Below, piece after piece: positions 16,783-26,868 of a DNA stretch of 64,000 bases (its first letter is position 1; every line of letters starts with the position of its first letter). This DNA comes from Actinomycetaceae bacterium. Lineage in GTDB: Bacteria > Actinomycetota > Actinomycetes > Actinomycetales > Actinomycetaceae. Where the stretch lies: the NCBI GenBank assembly GCA_012516575.1, contig JAAYWS010000125.1:16933-80932 (forward strand). Reading direction: 5' to 3'. The notes under the pieces are model-generated. The model saw nothing but the letters and a program-made list of their open reading frames with translations. It was not told the origin of the DNA and made no database searches. The translations under genes were made by a program, and so were the position numbers.

Positions 16783-17823
16783 TTACAACAACAACTCAGT
16801 GGTAGTAGATGCGATATCCACCACCGCCCGTGGGCCACTATCAAGGAACGTATTGTTAATCCAAATACCTATCAACAAACCAACCAACGTTGCGATCATA
16901 AGCAACAGTGCGTAGTTCAAGAATGTGCGCCGACCACTACTAGGATCTTCTTCCACAGCCAAGTGAGTATTGTCCACCACGTCAGTTTCCGCCTCGGGAA
17001 CCGCTGCAGTGGTTGCGGTAGGAGCTAATAACGCAGTCAGGTTGTCGTCTTCTGGAGTTACATCAGGCATTACTGAAGTGCGCTGTACCGAAACAGGCTC
17101 GCCGTCCGCTTCCGGCTCTACCGTATCAGCGGCTTCTTCCACAGCGGGCTCATCTTCCGCAGGTTCTTCGTCGACAACAGCTGGCGGAATATCCGTCTTC
17201 GAATGCACAGCCTCGTCCCGGCCGCGCCGTGTCATTGCGAGCAGACGTTGACGCATCGACTCGACCTCAGCAGGCTCAGGCTCTGCAGACGCTACCGACT
17301 CTTGATCAAGAACCGTCGCTTCCAGTTCGTCTTCAACCTGTGCTACCCCGCCTTCGTCCGCCGGAGCTTCTGCTACATCTGGAGACGGTGCAGACTTAAA
17401 GCGGTCAAACACCGAACGTCGGGTTAACCTCTCAGTAGCAACCGGGGGCTCTGGCGCATCCGGTTGCACCGCTTCACCGGTAGGCTGATCATCCGCTGGA
17501 GATTCAGTCTTTTCCTCAGGCGCATCAAGAGATACCGCTACCTGACCGGTATCTACAGAGCCTGCGTCAACAGCTGGCGCCTCAGAAGCTGATCCGGACT
17601 CGGATTCGTCTTGCTGCAGTGCCGCGACGTCTTCGCCCAGGCTCGGGGATGATTGTGCTTGTTCAGCGAGCGCACGTTCCCGAGCTTCTCGAAGCTCCTT
17701 GCGGGACGGGCGACGCAAGGTCAACTCCGAAGTTTCAGTCAATGACTCCGCATCGGCAGGACGCGCCTGCAGTTTACCGAGCTCGCGAAGTTCACGACGG
17801 CTCAAACGAGGAGTCTCACTCAT
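16783..17823 (-). CDS. Acidic low-complexity protein with one C-terminal membrane helix
   Basis: 346 residues, not recognised as a named family. The first 60 residues are basic with two similar SRRELRE / SRKELRE segments; residues 70-290 are a long Glu/Ala/Pro/Asp-rich disordered region; one helix at about 312-333 (ALLLMIATLVGLLIGIWI) crosses the membrane, leaving a short outside tail. It sits between nadD and rsfS, where other Actinomycetaceae also carry a poorly conserved membrane protein. SD AAGGAGA is strong. Probably a membrane-tethered scaffold, but no function can be assigned. Confidence 0.7.
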   Translation of the reverse strand: MSETPRLSRRELRELGKLQARPADAESLTETSELTLRRPSRKELREARERALAEQAQSSPSLGEDVAALQQDESESGSASEAPAVDAGSVDTGQVAVSLDAPEEKTESPADDQPTGEAVQPDAPEPPVATERLTRRSVFDRFKSAPSPDVAEAPADEGGVAQVEDELEATVLDQESVASAEPEPAEVESMRQRLLAMTRRGRDEAVHSKTDIPPAVVDEEPAEDEPAVEEAADTVEPEADGEPVSVQRTSVMPDVTPEDDNLTALLAPTATTAAVPEAETDVVDNTHLAVEEDPSSGRRTFLNYALLLMIATLVGLLIGIWINNTFLDSGPRAVVDIASTTTELLL

Positions 17824-17832
17824 AACGTCTCC

Positions 17833-18516
17833 TTACCCTTCCCCACTCCCGGAATTATCCCGTGTGGTTTCATTATCTCCGAGTGTAGGCGTTAGGGCGG
17901 TAGTTAGTGCTTGTTCTGGCTTATATAAATGATACTTGTTGATGTACTGAACTACCCCATCAGGTACCAAATACCACACTGGAACGCCTGTTTTTACTCG
18001 TCTTTGTACACCGGTTGACGAAATCGCCATAGCCGGAATATCTACTACGGTCACTCCGTCTTCCGGTAAACCGCTCACATCTAATTCATGTCCGGGCCGG
18101 TTAACGCCCACGAAATGCGCTAAATCCCAAAGCTCCGCAGCATCTTTCCACGTCAAGATTTGCGGTAACACATCTGCACCGGTAATAAAGAAAAGCTCGT
18201 CATCAGGATAGAGTTTGCGCAGGTCACGCAGGGTGTCAATGGTATAAGTAGTACCTGCCCGTTCAATATCTACACGTGAGACGCTAAAGCGTGGGTTGGA
18301 GGCAGTAGCGATAACCGTCATCAAATAGCGGTGTTCGGCTGGCGTAACGCGCCTTTCCTTTTTAAAAGGATTATTACCGGCAGGCACAAAAATAACTTCA
18401 TCCAACTCGAAAATATGTTGCACCTCGGATGCCGCCACCAAGTGACCATGATGAACCGGATCAAAAGATCCGCCCATAATCCCAATTCGGCGTGCTCGGC
18501 GTGTCGCCTTACTCAT
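17833..18516 (-). CDS. nadD: Nicotinate-nucleotide adenylyltransferase
   Basis: 227 residues from the ATG at 18516, which follows GGAGGG; a GTG 13 codons upstream is in frame but its SD is too close. Nucleotidyltransferase motif [11 protein letters not shown] at 15-25 (T/HxGH type), ISSTG near the end of the domain ([15 protein letters not shown], here [13 protein letters not shown]). Forms nicotinic acid adenine dinucleotide from NaMN and ATP in NAD synthesis. First gene of the nadD / membrane protein / rsfS / phosphatase operon. Confidence 0.93.
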   Translation of the reverse strand: MSKATRRARRIGIMGGSFDPVHHGHLVAASEVQHIFELDEVIFVPAGNNPFKKERRVTPAEHRYLMTVIATASNPRFSVSRVDIERAGTTYTIDTLRDLRKLYPDDELFFITGADVLPQILTWKDAAELWDLAHFVGVNRPGHELDVSGLPEDGVTVVDIPAMAISSTGVQRRVKTGVPVWYLVPDGVVQYINKYHLYKPEQALTTALTPTLGDNETTRDNSGSGEG

Positions 18517-18641
18517 CCACCCTCCCGCATACGCGATCTTCTTCACATCATGCACTCCACTTTACGGGAATATTTACAAAGAATATGCGTTGACTCTCTC
18601 GTAACGGCCATTTCTGGCAAACCAAAACTGAAAGGTGCTCC

Positions 18642-19016
18642 ATGGCTACCGTAGAAATTACTTCCGAGAACTTTGCAGAGAACGTCCAAGAAGGAATCAC
18701 TTTCCTTGATTTCTGGGCAGCATGGTGTGGACCGTGCCGTCAGTTCGCCCCGGTCTTCGAAGCTGCTTCGGAAAAGCATCCGGACATTACCTTCGGCAAG
18801 ATCGATACCGAAGCTCAGGTTGAACTCGCGCAGGCTTTCCAGATCATGTCGATTCCGACCCTGATGATCTTCCGTGATGGCATCCGCGTATTCTCGCAGC
18901 CAGGTTCACTCCCGGCCGCCGCGCTCGAAGACCTTATCGAGCAGGCTCGCAAGCTGGATATGGACAAGGTTCGTGCAGCTGTGGCTGAAGCTGAGAAAGC
19001 TGCAAAGGGCGAGTAG
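18642..19016 (+). CDS. Thioredoxin
   Basis: 124 residues. Active site WCGPC at 28-32; cis-Pro motif MSIPTLMIFRDG near 69-80. Cytosolic (no signal peptide), so it reduces intracellular disulfides rather than partnering VKOR. The C-terminus extends about 15 charged residues past the usual fold. SD AAAGG. Single gene closed by the hairpin at 19040. Confidence 0.92.
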   Translation: MATVEITSENFAENVQEGITFLDFWAAWCGPCRQFAPVFEAASEKHPDITFGKIDTEAQVELAQAFQIMSIPTLMIFRDGIRVFSQPGSLPAAALEDLIEQARKLDMDKVRAAVAEAEKAAKGE

Positions 19017-19039
19017 TCACAACACCTACAACGCATAGA

Positions 19040-19073
19040 AATAAGGGCGAGGATCTAATTCCTCGCCCTTATT
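19040..19073 (+). terminator. Terminator after thioredoxin
   Basis: AATAAGGGCGAGGA / TCCTCGCCCTTATT, 14 bp, loop of 6. It lies between the convergent thioredoxin and LLM genes and may serve both. Confidence 0.85.
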
Positions 19074-19080
19074 CGTACGC

Positions 19081-20034
19081 TTATTTTTGATCGAGTGCGG
19101 TACGTTCTTGTAATAACGGAATAACGCCGCGCAAAATAGATGCCAGATCTGTTGGCAACGACGCCGGAATCAATACCACTCCGTCTGCTGCACCTAACCC
19201 GACCCAGCTTTCGATCGTATCGGCCACATCGTAGACCGTGCCGATTGTGGATGCCATTCCTTCAAATAGCTGTACACCCATCATTTCCGAGATCAGTACA
19301 CTGCGCTCTTCAGCCGCTTGTAAAGATGCCGAAATAACAATCCCCAACTCAGCTAACACCGGAAGCTCTCGCCCATGTGCCTGAGCCGCAGCCCGAATCA
19401 TAAAACGAGTTTCGCGTGCCGAATGCGGGTCGGTTATCCGTAACCGAACGACGTCGGCAACTTGTGCAATGTTCTCAGCCAGTTCGTGTGAGATTTGAGC
19501 GTCGCTTAATAACACCGCAATACGTACACCCGCTTGACGCGCCGCCTTCAACGATTCCGCCAACTCCTTGTAGGACGTGTTTTCGTCAACGGCGATGGTA
19601 ATACCAGCCCAGCCTTCCGATTGGGGTGCGAGCAGATCAATTGCCTGGTTAATATGACGAGCCTTTGCCGGAACTTCCGCAAAAATACCACCAGTGGAAT
19701 GTTCCGCCAGCTCTGCGACCATATTGGTGGCGTCTAATGTACAGTCACGAATTCTGTAGTCCGAACGGGTATGGAAGGAACAACCTAGCGAGACAAAATC
19801 AAGACCGCCTTTATGCGCTGCTTGTACCCCGGCTTCCAACCGTCGCACGTTAACCCGCTCAATTGGCAACTCCTGCGCGAGGTTCATTGCAAGACCCGAA
19901 TCTGCACCAAAGGCAGAAAGATCCACGCCGATCCACGCCGTCGTTAACGTATCAGGCACGATAGACGTATCGTTAACGTCTACCGGTGTCGGAGTGGTTA
20001 GCGCACGAGCAGATGCGGCGAGTTGAATCGTCAT
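19081..20034 (-). CDS. LLM class (luciferase-like) flavin-dependent oxidoreductase
   Basis: 317 residues. The C-terminal GTVYDVADTIESWVGLGAADGVVLIP and following LPTDLASILRGVIPLLQER match the end of NtaA/SnaA/DszA-type flavin monooxygenases (there, VADxLxxWFxxGAADGF). The N-terminal half is more divergent and shorter than usual, so it may be a degenerate or FMN-free member. Substrate unknown. SD AAAGGG. A 13-bp palindrome CTCACA-T-TGTGAG lies about 70 bases upstream. Confidence 0.7.
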   Translation of the reverse strand: MTIQLAASARALTTPTPVDVNDTSIVPDTLTTAWIGVDLSAFGADSGLAMNLAQELPIERVNVRRLEAGVQAAHKGGLDFVSLGCSFHTRSDYRIRDCTLDATNMVAELAEHSTGGIFAEVPAKARHINQAIDLLAPQSEGWAGITIAVDENTSYKELAESLKAARQAGVRIAVLLSDAQISHELAENIAQVADVVRLRITDPHSARETRFMIRAAAQAHGRELPVLAELGIVISASLQAAEERSVLISEMMGVQLFEGMASTIGTVYDVADTIESWVGLGAADGVVLIPASLPTDLASILRGVIPLLQERTALDQK

Positions 20035-20104
20035 ATGTAATACCCTTTGATAGCTACCTACTAGTAACTTAGTGGGTCAATATGCAATCAGCCAAGGCAA
20101 ACAG

Positions 20105-20117
20105 CTCACATTGTGAG
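20105..20117. promoter_or_regulatory. Palindromic candidate operator
   Basis: CTCACA T TGTGAG, a 13-base dyad in the 147-base spacer between obgE and the LLM gene, about 70 bases before the latter's start. Possible repressor site; no specific regulator named. Confidence 0.4.
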
Positions 20118-20181
20118 ATTATCCAAATAAAACACACATTTTTCGCTGATAAACGTTAACGCATGGTTAATGAAAAGAACC

Positions 20182-21711
20182 TTAGTCCTCGTCTGTCACA
20201 GACGGATCGGTCCATATTCCAGCTTGGCGGTCCATCCACAGCTGTTCACGGGCCGCCTCCTTGGCATCCATAGACTCGTGGAAAGCCGCCTTACGTTCAC
20301 GGCGTGTTGCCCGCGTAGATTCCTCAAGCCGCACATCGGTTCCGCGCGGCGAGAGCAATTCAGCGCCGGTAGCAATAGTCGGTTCCCAATCGAAAATAAC
20401 GCCCGAGTCTTCTGGGCCAATTACCACGGTGTCTCCAGCATGGGCTCCCATCCGCATTAACCGTTTTTCAATACCGAGGTTATTCAGCCGGTCAGCAAGG
20501 TATCCGACGGCTTCGTCGTTCGAGAAGTCGGTTTGATTAACCCACCGTTCGGGTTTGACTCCACGAACTTGGAAGAAAGGCTTGCCGCCCTTTTCCAACC
20601 GAGTAATAGTAAAGGAGGAATCTTCCTGTTTCTCCAAAGGTCGGATAATCGGACGTTCTTGCTGCTCAACCTGATCGTGAGCACGTACTTGTGCAACAAT
20701 GTCTGCCAGGGCAAATCCCAATTCCCGTAAGCCTTCTCGGGTCACCGCAGAAATCTCGAATACTTGCAGGCCACGTTTGGCTATTTCGCCGCGCACCATT
20801 TCTGCCATATCTCGCGCGTCAGGGATATCAATTTTATTCAGGACGACGACGCGCGGACGTTCCATCAGCCCCACACGGCCTTCGATGGGCGGCATGGTTG
20901 TTGCATAAGCTGCCAATTCAGCTTCAATCGTGTCGAGGTCAGAAATCGGGTCACGCTCAGGGTCAAGCGTAGCGCAATCCACCACGTGTGCGATTACTGC
21001 GCAACGTTCGATATGGCGCAAAAACTCGTGTCCTAAACCTTTACCTTCGGAAGCTCCCGGGATCAGCCCCGGCACATCTGCAATCGTAAAACGAATATCC
21101 CCAGCCTCGACAACGCCAAGGTTCGGAACCAGCGTCGTAAATGGATAGTCCGCGATTTTTGGCCGGGCCGCGCTCATTGACGCGATCAACTGGGACTTAC
21201 CCGCTGAAGGAAAACCGACAAGAGCCACGTCCGCAACCGACTTGAGCTCGAGCACAATATCGATTGTTTCGCCCGGCTCACCGAGCAGTGCAAAGCCAGG
21301 AGCTTTCCGTTTCGGGGAGGCTAATGCGGCATTGCCTAATCCGCCGTACCCGCCTTCGGCAATAACCAGTTCCATTCCTTCACCGATCATGTCGGCGATA
21401 ATATTACCCTCGAGATCCTTAACAACCGTCCCGTTAGGAACCGAAATAATCAGGTCTTCCCCACGTTTACCGTGGCGCAGGTCGCCCGCTCCAGGCATTC
21501 CCGAGCTAGCTTTCAAATGCGGGGTATGGTGCAGGCCAAGCAAAGTGGTTTCCTGCGGATCGACACGCAGAATAATATCCCCACCGTGCCCGCCGTTCGC
21601 CCCATCAGGGCCCCCTAAAGGCTTAAATTTTTCGCGTCGCACCGACACGCATCCATGTCCACCTTTACCGGCTTCGAGGTGGAGTTTCACCCGGTCAATA
21701 AAGCTAGCCAT
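20182..21711 (-). CDS. obgE: Obg family GTPase (CgtA)
   Basis: 509 residues. Obg fold with Gly-rich strands at 1-160 ([20 protein letters not shown]), G1 motif GFPSAGKS at 166-173, G3 DVPG near 213, G4 NKID near 291, then the C-terminal OCT domain (about 345-425) and a charged tail. Binds the 50S subunit and couples GTP level to ribosome assembly and growth. It lies downstream of rplU-rpmA as in most bacteria, but a terminator separates it from rpmA. Confidence 0.96.
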   Translation of the reverse strand: MASFIDRVKLHLEAGKGGHGCVSVRREKFKPLGGPDGANGGHGGDIILRVDPQETTLLGLHHTPHLKASSGMPGAGDLRHGKRGEDLIISVPNGTVVKDLEGNIIADMIGEGMELVIAEGGYGGLGNAALASPKRKAPGFALLGEPGETIDIVLELKSVADVALVGFPSAGKSQLIASMSAARPKIADYPFTTLVPNLGVVEAGDIRFTIADVPGLIPGASEGKGLGHEFLRHIERCAVIAHVVDCATLDPERDPISDLDTIEAELAAYATTMPPIEGRVGLMERPRVVVLNKIDIPDARDMAEMVRGEIAKRGLQVFEISAVTREGLRELGFALADIVAQVRAHDQVEQQERPIIRPLEKQEDSSFTITRLEKGGKPFFQVRGVKPERWVNQTDFSNDEAVGYLADRLNNLGIEKRLMRMGAHAGDTVVIGPEDSGVIFDWEPTIATGAELLSPRGTDVRLEESTRATRRERKAAFHESMDAKEAAREQLWMDRQAGIWTDPSVTDED

Positions 21712-21731
21712 GCCAAGCCCTTTCTAAAATA

Positions 21732-21763
21732 AAAGGGTGGAGAGCAATAGCCCTCCACCCTTT
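21732..21763 (-). terminator. Terminator after rplU-rpmA
   Basis: AAAGGGTGGAG / CTCCACCCTTT hairpin, followed on the minus strand by TTTTATTTTAG. Located between rpmA and obgE, so it limits read-through into obgE. Confidence 0.85.
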
Positions 21764-21798
21764 AAAACATGAGGTGTCAGTTAAGATCTGACTGTTGC

Positions 21799-22056
21799 TC
21801 AGGCCTCGCCTGCAACAACATCGACAACCTTGCGATCGCGACGCGTACCGAAGCGTACATGCCCGGTTGCGAGTGCGAACAAGGTGTCGTCCTTGCCACG
21901 GCCAACATTGTTGCCCGGGTGGAACTGCGTACCACGCTGACGAACGAGGATCTCGCCGGCGTTGACAAACTGGCCACCGAAACGCTTCACGCCAAGGCGC
22001 TTTGCATTAGAGTCGCGACCATTACTAGTGGAGCTTGCGCCCTTCTTTGATGCCAT
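21799..22056 (-). CDS. rpmA: 50S ribosomal protein L27
   Basis: 85 residues. N-terminus [29 protein letters not shown] is the L27 signature (given here as part of the first 29 residues: [14 protein letters not shown] then [11 protein letters not shown]). Sits near the peptidyl transferase centre of the 50S subunit. No N-terminal cleavage peptide of the Firmicutes type. Cotranscribed with rplU, 44 bases apart. Confidence 0.97.
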   Translation of the reverse strand: MASKKGASSTSNGRDSNAKRLGVKRFGGQFVNAGEILVRQRGTQFHPGNNVGRGKDDTLFALATGHVRFGTRRDRKVVDVVAGEA

Positions 22057-22100
22057 GTCTAGACCTTCTTCTACTTAAAGCTTGTGTCGTTAAGCGGTGA

Positions 22101-22418
22101 TCACTTGATATCGGTGATCTTCAGGCGGGTAAGCTTCTGGCGGTGACCCTGACGCTTACGGTAGCCGGTCTTATTCTTGTACTTGATGATGGTGATCTTC
22201 GGACCCTTCTCATCAGACACGATCTCAGCGGTTACCTTGGCCTTGATGCCGTCAGCGGCGGTGGTGATCTTGTCACCGTCGACGAGCATGATCGGCTCGA
22301 GCTCGACCTTATCGCCAGCTTCGCCTACGATCTTGTCCACAACGACGACGGATCCAACGGACACCTTCTCCTGGCGGCCGCCTGCCTTCACAATCGCGTA
22401 AACCACGTTTTTGCTCAT
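22101..22418 (-). CDS. rplU: 50S ribosomal protein L21
   Basis: 105 residues from the ATG at 22418 ([16 protein letters not shown]), the normal L21 length; the frame is open 23 codons further up but those codons overlap leader hairpins. The C-terminal [17 protein letters not shown] motif is diagnostic. Only a weak SD precedes the ATG, which together with the structured leader hints at translational control. Confidence 0.96.
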   Translation of the reverse strand: MSKNVVYAIVKAGGRQEKVSVGSVVVVDKIVGEAGDKVELEPIMLVDGDKITTAADGIKAKVTAEIVSDEKGPKITIIKYKNKTGYRKRQGHRQKLTRLKITDIK

Positions 22419-22433
22419 CTCTGTCGAAACGGA

Positions 22434-22479
22434 TGCATTCGTAAGAATGCACTGGAAAATTAAAAGCGCTTCAAAGCGC
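22434..22479 (-). promoter_or_regulatory. Structured 5' leader of rplU-rpmA
   Basis: Two small hairpins precede rplU: TGCATTC/GAATGCA (22434-22440 with 22445-22451) and GCGCT/AGCGC (22466-22470 with 22475-22479). Ribosomal protein leaders often bind the protein product; this is suggestive only. Confidence 0.4.
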
Positions 22480-22571
22480 GCCAGCAATTAACATTACTGA
22501 AATCCCAGCTTTCAAACAAGTTTATTGCGAGCGATACAGGCCACAAAAGCGGCCAGTACCATTGCAATACG

Positions 22572-24839
22572 TCACTTTTTCTTCACTGGGAAAGTCATAA
22601 TAGCCGAAGAAGCACTCGAAGTTGGGGTAATCGTGCCTGAGGACGTGACCCGACGCCGCGCTGGTAAATTCTGCTTTTTCTCAACCAGTTCCTTGTGCTC
22701 CGTCGTCTTCTCGCCTTGTTTAGCTGCCTCGTCCTGTTTCTCTTCATGCTTGGCAGAAGCTGCAGCGGCAATCGACGCTAGCGCAGCTTTGACTTCCTCA
22801 TGTTTAGCATCAGCTTCGGCAACCGGATCCGGCTTTGCCTTAACCTTGCCACGGTTGCTCTGGCCAGCACCCGCACGCTTTGCTGTGGCCTGTTGCTGGA
22901 TAGCCTTTTCTTCGTCCTTCTCGATGGGATGATCATGAGTAATAAACCCATGCCCATCACATGCGGTACAGGTGGTAGAGAAAGCTTCAACCAAGCCCTG
23001 CCCTACCCGCTTACGCGTCATTTGTACTAGGCCCAGCGACGTTACTTCTGCAACTTGGTGCCGGGTACGATCCCGTCCTAAGCATTCAATGAGTCGACGC
23101 ATCACAAGGTCACGGTTAGCTTCGAGAACCATATCGATGAAGTCGATAACAATAATTCCGCCGATGTCACGTAACCGTAGTTGCCGGACGATCTCTTCGG
23201 CCGCTTCTAGGTTGTTCCGGGTAACAGTTTCTTCTAAGGTTCCACCCGTACCAGTGAATCTACCGGTATTAACATCAACCACCGTCATTGCTTCGGTACG
23301 GTCAATCACCAGCGAGCCACCCGAAGGCAGGAACACTTTACGGTCAAAAGCTTTTGCAAGTTGTTCATCGATCCGGTTGGCTTCAAAGATGTCCTTATTG
23401 CTTTCCCACTTCTCCAGCCGATCCACCAACTCTGGCGAAAGCTCCTGAACGTACTCGGAGATGGTTTCCCATGCGTTTTCGCCCGATACCTTCAGAGTCT
23501 TAAAATCCTCGTTGAAAATATCGCGCACCACGCGCACAGCAAGCTCCGGTTCACCTTTAAGTAGCGAAGGCGCGTTGGACGAAGACTTGGATTTAGCTTC
23601 AATATCTTTCCACGCCTTCATCAGGCGTTCGATATCGCTACTGAGTTGTTCTTCGGTGGCACCTTCAGCAGCGGTACGTACAATGACGCCGTGCTCAGCG
23701 GGCACGATTTCTTTGAGGATTTTCTTCAGACGGCCCCGCTCCCGATCCGGAAGCTTCCGCGAAATTCCAGTCATTGCACCATTTGGAACGAGCACTAGGT
23801 GGCGCCCTGCCAAGGTAACTTGACCTGTAAGTCGCGCACCTTTGTGCCCGATCGGGTCCTTGGTTACCTGTACGAGCACAGTGTCACCGGACTTCATCGC
23901 ATGCTCAATCTTGCGCGGCTCGCCTTCCATTCCGGCGGCGTCCCAGTTAACTTCACCGGCATAAAGCACCGCATTGCGGCCTTTTCCAATATCAACGAAA
24001 GCTGCTTCCATTGATGGCAAAACGTTTTGTACCCGCCCGAGATATACATTGCCGACCATAGTGGCTTGCGTATGTCGTGCAACGTAATGTTCGACCAGCA
24101 CTCCGTCTTCGAGCACTGCGATTTGGTTGAGCCCGTCTTGCTCACGGATAAGCATGTCCCGATCGACTGCTTCGCGACGTGCCAAGTATTCTGATTCGGT
24201 TATCGTTTGGCGACGCCGCCCCGCATCACGTCCTTCTCGACGACGACGCCGCTTAGCTTCCAACCGCGTCGAGCCCTTGGGTGTAGCCACTTCGTCATTC
24301 GTTTCATCGGTGGTACGACGCCGACGCCGACGCCGCACCGTAGGCTCGGTATCAGTTGCTTCCTTATCTGTAGCCTGTTCAGTATCAGCTTTGGCTGTGT
24401 CGGTATCTGGATTCTCCTCCTGATTACCGTTAGTTTTTTTCGCATTCTTGGATTTGCGCGTATCTTGCGAACCGTCTTCGTTAGCCGTGGACGTATCAGG
24501 ATCATTTGAACGCCGCCCGCCGCGGGTACCACGACGCCGTTTACGAGAGTTTTCCTGCGGGTTTTGAGTACCGGCCTCCTGCGATTCAGCCGATGAAGAC
24601 TCCGCTTGTTCCTTTTGATTATTCGCTTCGTCGGTGGACTCAGCAACGCCCGCTTCTTCACGCCGATTTCGACGAGAACGAACTGCACGTGCAACATCAG
24701 GCTCTTGGAAAAGTAGGGCCGTCATTGCCGGAGCAGGCACTGCCTCCGGTATAGCAACTTCGGCATCATCTGATGCCGAAAATACGACATTTGTCGGTTT
24801 CAGCGCATCATTCGCTGATTCATTAGCTTTTTCAGCCAT
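22572..24839 (-). CDS. rne: Ribonuclease E/G family endoribonuclease
   Basis: 755 residues from the ATG at 24839 (AAGGGG 6 bases upstream; an in-frame ATG 10 codons earlier lacks a good site). Order: disordered acidic/basic N-terminal region to about 240, including Arg-rich RRRRRRR-type stretches; S1 domain with VGNVYLGRVQNVLPSMEAAFVDIGKGRNAV (read as two motifs, YLGRVQNVLP and AAFVDIGKGRNA); DNase I-like core with the Mg2+-binding aspartates in VVDVNTGRF and VIDFID; Zn-link cysteines in CTACDGHG; short Ala/Lys-rich tail. Actinobacterial RNase E with the catalytic core in the C-terminal half, for mRNA decay and rRNA/tRNA processing. Confidence 0.94.
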   Translation of the reverse strand: MAEKANESANDALKPTNVVFSASDDAEVAIPEAVPAPAMTALLFQEPDVARAVRSRRNRREEAGVAESTDEANNQKEQAESSSAESQEAGTQNPQENSRKRRRGTRGGRRSNDPDTSTANEDGSQDTRKSKNAKKTNGNQEENPDTDTAKADTEQATDKEATDTEPTVRRRRRRRTTDETNDEVATPKGSTRLEAKRRRRREGRDAGRRRQTITESEYLARREAVDRDMLIREQDGLNQIAVLEDGVLVEHYVARHTQATMVGNVYLGRVQNVLPSMEAAFVDIGKGRNAVLYAGEVNWDAAGMEGEPRKIEHAMKSGDTVLVQVTKDPIGHKGARLTGQVTLAGRHLVLVPNGAMTGISRKLPDRERGRLKKILKEIVPAEHGVIVRTAAEGATEEQLSSDIERLMKAWKDIEAKSKSSSNAPSLLKGEPELAVRVVRDIFNEDFKTLKVSGENAWETISEYVQELSPELVDRLEKWESNKDIFEANRIDEQLAKAFDRKVFLPSGGSLVIDRTEAMTVVDVNTGRFTGTGGTLEETVTRNNLEAAEEIVRQLRLRDIGGIIVIDFIDMVLEANRDLVMRRLIECLGRDRTRHQVAEVTSLGLVQMTRKRVGQGLVEAFSTTCTACDGHGFITHDHPIEKDEEKAIQQQATAKRAGAGQSNRGKVKAKPDPVAEADAKHEEVKAALASIAAAASAKHEEKQDEAAKQGEKTTEHKELVEKKQNLPARRRVTSSGTITPTSSASSAIMTFPVKKK

Positions 24840-25353
24840 GGGAAACCCCTTGTTGGCGAGCCCGCGCATCTAACGCGCTCAGCCGCATGTAGTCGCAGCG
24901 CCCGGCTGCGGAAGTCTGTGTAGTGGGGATCCCGGCAGCAACGCAAACGCGGCGCTCAAGGATCCATCTGGTTGATCGATGCATGTCAACGTCTTAATTG
25001 TTGCACATTCGCCACAAATATCCGAATAGCATCTTCAGAATTACGCAAGACTTTTAGGCCCTATGTCCCATTGTTGTGCATATCGCTTTTTCTAAAACTT
25101 GCACTTTTCGTTGATATATCAACAGTTTCGCAATTGAACACAAGATTTCACAAAGCGAACCTAGGACGAAACGCCCAATAAAAGTGGTACTTTCGACCAA
25201 TTTTACGCCATTATTGATACATAGCCGATGTGATGTGTCGCTTTCTGTTTACAGTGCGTGATTTCATCATGTCCATCACTTGCATCGCACAAGCTTTCCG
25301 CATGTCATGCAGGGTTCTATTCATTTAGCATGGTCGAACGAAAGGTAAATCAG
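24840..25353. other. 514-base divergent spacer, rne and cydA leaders
   Basis: No gene is visible. The rne side has GC-rich complementary segments that could fold in the rne 5' UTR (around 24880-24960), reminiscent of RNase E autoregulatory leaders. The cydA side is AT-rich with the perfect 12-base palindrome TTGATATATCAA at 25111-25122 and a TTTCACAA half-site at 25148-25155. Either could bind a redox or oxygen regulator; identity is not determined. Confidence 0.45.
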
Positions 25354-26853
25354 GTGGAAGCCCTAGACCTTGCGCGGTGGCAGTTCGCTATCACCACTGT
25401 GTACCACTTTGTTTTGGTACCTCTGACGATCGGACTATCCCCACTCGTTGCATATATGCAGACCAAATGGCTGCGAAGCGGAGACACCAAGTGGCTCCGT
25501 CTTTCGGAGTTCTTTGGAAAGATTCTGCTCATTAATTTCGCGCTCGGTGTTGCCACCGGTATTGTTCAGGAGTTCCAGTTCGGTCTGAACTGGTCTGAAT
25601 ACTCCCGGTACGTTGGTGACATCTTCGGCGCACCGCTCGCCTTCGAAGCTCTACTCGCATTCTTTATGGAATCGGTATTCTTGGGGATCTGGATCTTCGG
25701 CCGCGGCCGCATTTCCCCGAAGGCTCATACAGTTTCAATCTGGCTGGTTGCACTTGGTACAAACCTGTCCGCACTGTTCATTTTGGCCGCTAACTCTTTC
25801 ATGCAGAACCCGGTTGGCGCAGTCTTCAATCCAGAAACCGGCCGCGCCGAACTCGATGGCACAACCGGCTTCCTTGATGTGGTCCTATCAACGACGACGT
25901 TGTACGCTTTCGCACACGCGATTGCCGCATCACTGATGGTAGCTGGCACCCTGGTTGCTGGATTCTCGATCTGGTGGATGGTTCGTTCGATCAAGCAGAA
26001 CAATGAAGCTGAAGCTCGTGAACTGTGGAAGCCGGCAGCCCAGCTGGGCCTGAAGGTTCTCGCAGCAGCTGGAATTTTAGCTATTGGTACCGGCCACTTT
26101 ATTGGCCAGCACATCTACCATGTCCAGCCCACAAAGATGATCGCCGCAATGGGTATTGCCGAATCTGGCGAAGCTCATCCGCTTGCACTAGCAATGACTG
26201 GTACGGAGCTCACTCACGATAACATCATCGCCCTTCCGATCCCTGGTCTGGAATCTTTCATGGTGACCAATCACTTCACCGGTGAAGATTCCTATCTCAT
26301 GGGCGTTGACGAGATTCAAGAAAAGTTCGAAGATGCTTTTGCTGAAGAGTACGGCAATGACGTGAACTACATGCCTAACCCATTCATTGCCTTCTACTCC
26401 TTCCGAATTATGATGGCGCTTGGCTTTGCATCAACCGGACTAGCTGTGCTGGGACTCTTGCTCTTGCGTGGTAATAATTTGATTAGATCTGACGCAATAT
26501 CAAAGCTGTACATCTGGTCACTCCCCTTCCCGTTCATCGCATCCACCTTCGGCTGGATTTTGACCGAGATGGGCCGCCAGCCATGGGTTGTCTACCCGAA
26601 TTTCAAGGGCCAGGCAGATGTTGCACCGTCCGAGATGATCAAACTGCTGACCGAATCCGGTGTTTCACAGTCGGTTCTCAGTATCGAAGTGTTGCTCTCG
26701 ATGGTTATCTTCACTGTGCTATACGGCGTTCTCGGCGTCGTCTGGTTCGTACTCATCCGCCGCTACGTGCGTGAGGGTATTAACCCGACCAAGGACGTAG
26801 AAGCACTCTTTGATCATAAGAGTGACGATCTGAAGCTCAGCTTCGCGTACTAA
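25354..26853 (+). CDS. cydA: Cytochrome bd ubiquinol/menaquinol oxidase subunit I
   Basis: 499 residues from GTG at 25354 (VEALDLARWQF), which matches the usual CydA start and has AAAGG 8 bases upstream; ATG at 25330 is in frame but has no SD. Heme b595 ligand His in TVYHFVLVP near 18, Q-loop and GRQPW motif near 413, heme b558 ligands in the middle helices. Terminal oxidase with very high oxygen affinity. First gene of cydAB, 15 bases before cydB. Confidence 0.95.
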   Translation: MEALDLARWQFAITTVYHFVLVPLTIGLSPLVAYMQTKWLRSGDTKWLRLSEFFGKILLINFALGVATGIVQEFQFGLNWSEYSRYVGDIFGAPLAFEALLAFFMESVFLGIWIFGRGRISPKAHTVSIWLVALGTNLSALFILAANSFMQNPVGAVFNPETGRAELDGTTGFLDVVLSTTTLYAFAHAIAASLMVAGTLVAGFSIWWMVRSIKQNNEAEARELWKPAAQLGLKVLAAAGILAIGTGHFIGQHIYHVQPTKMIAAMGIAESGEAHPLALAMTGTELTHDNIIALPIPGLESFMVTNHFTGEDSYLMGVDEIQEKFEDAFAEEYGNDVNYMPNPFIAFYSFRIMMALGFASTGLAVLGLLLLRGNNLIRSDAISKLYIWSLPFPFIASTFGWILTEMGRQPWVVYPNFKGQADVAPSEMIKLLTESGVSQSVLSIEVLLSMVIFTVLYGVLGVVWFVLIRRYVREGINPTKDVEALFDHKSDDLKLSFAY

Positions 26854-26868
26854 GGAAGGACGACAAAA

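Noticed and set aside
24127..24423. 98-aa Arg/Ser/Val-rich ORF opposite rne
   Set aside because: Antisense of the Arg-rich disordered region of RNase E; codon pattern is a mirror.
25148..25155. Rex-type (NADH-sensing) operator for cydA
   Set aside because: Only one half-site TTTCACAA is present and the partner half is poor, so it is not claimed.
25258..25353. Longer N-terminus of CydA
   Set aside because: The first 24-32 residues lack an SD and do not match CydA, whose usual start is reached at the GTG at 25354.
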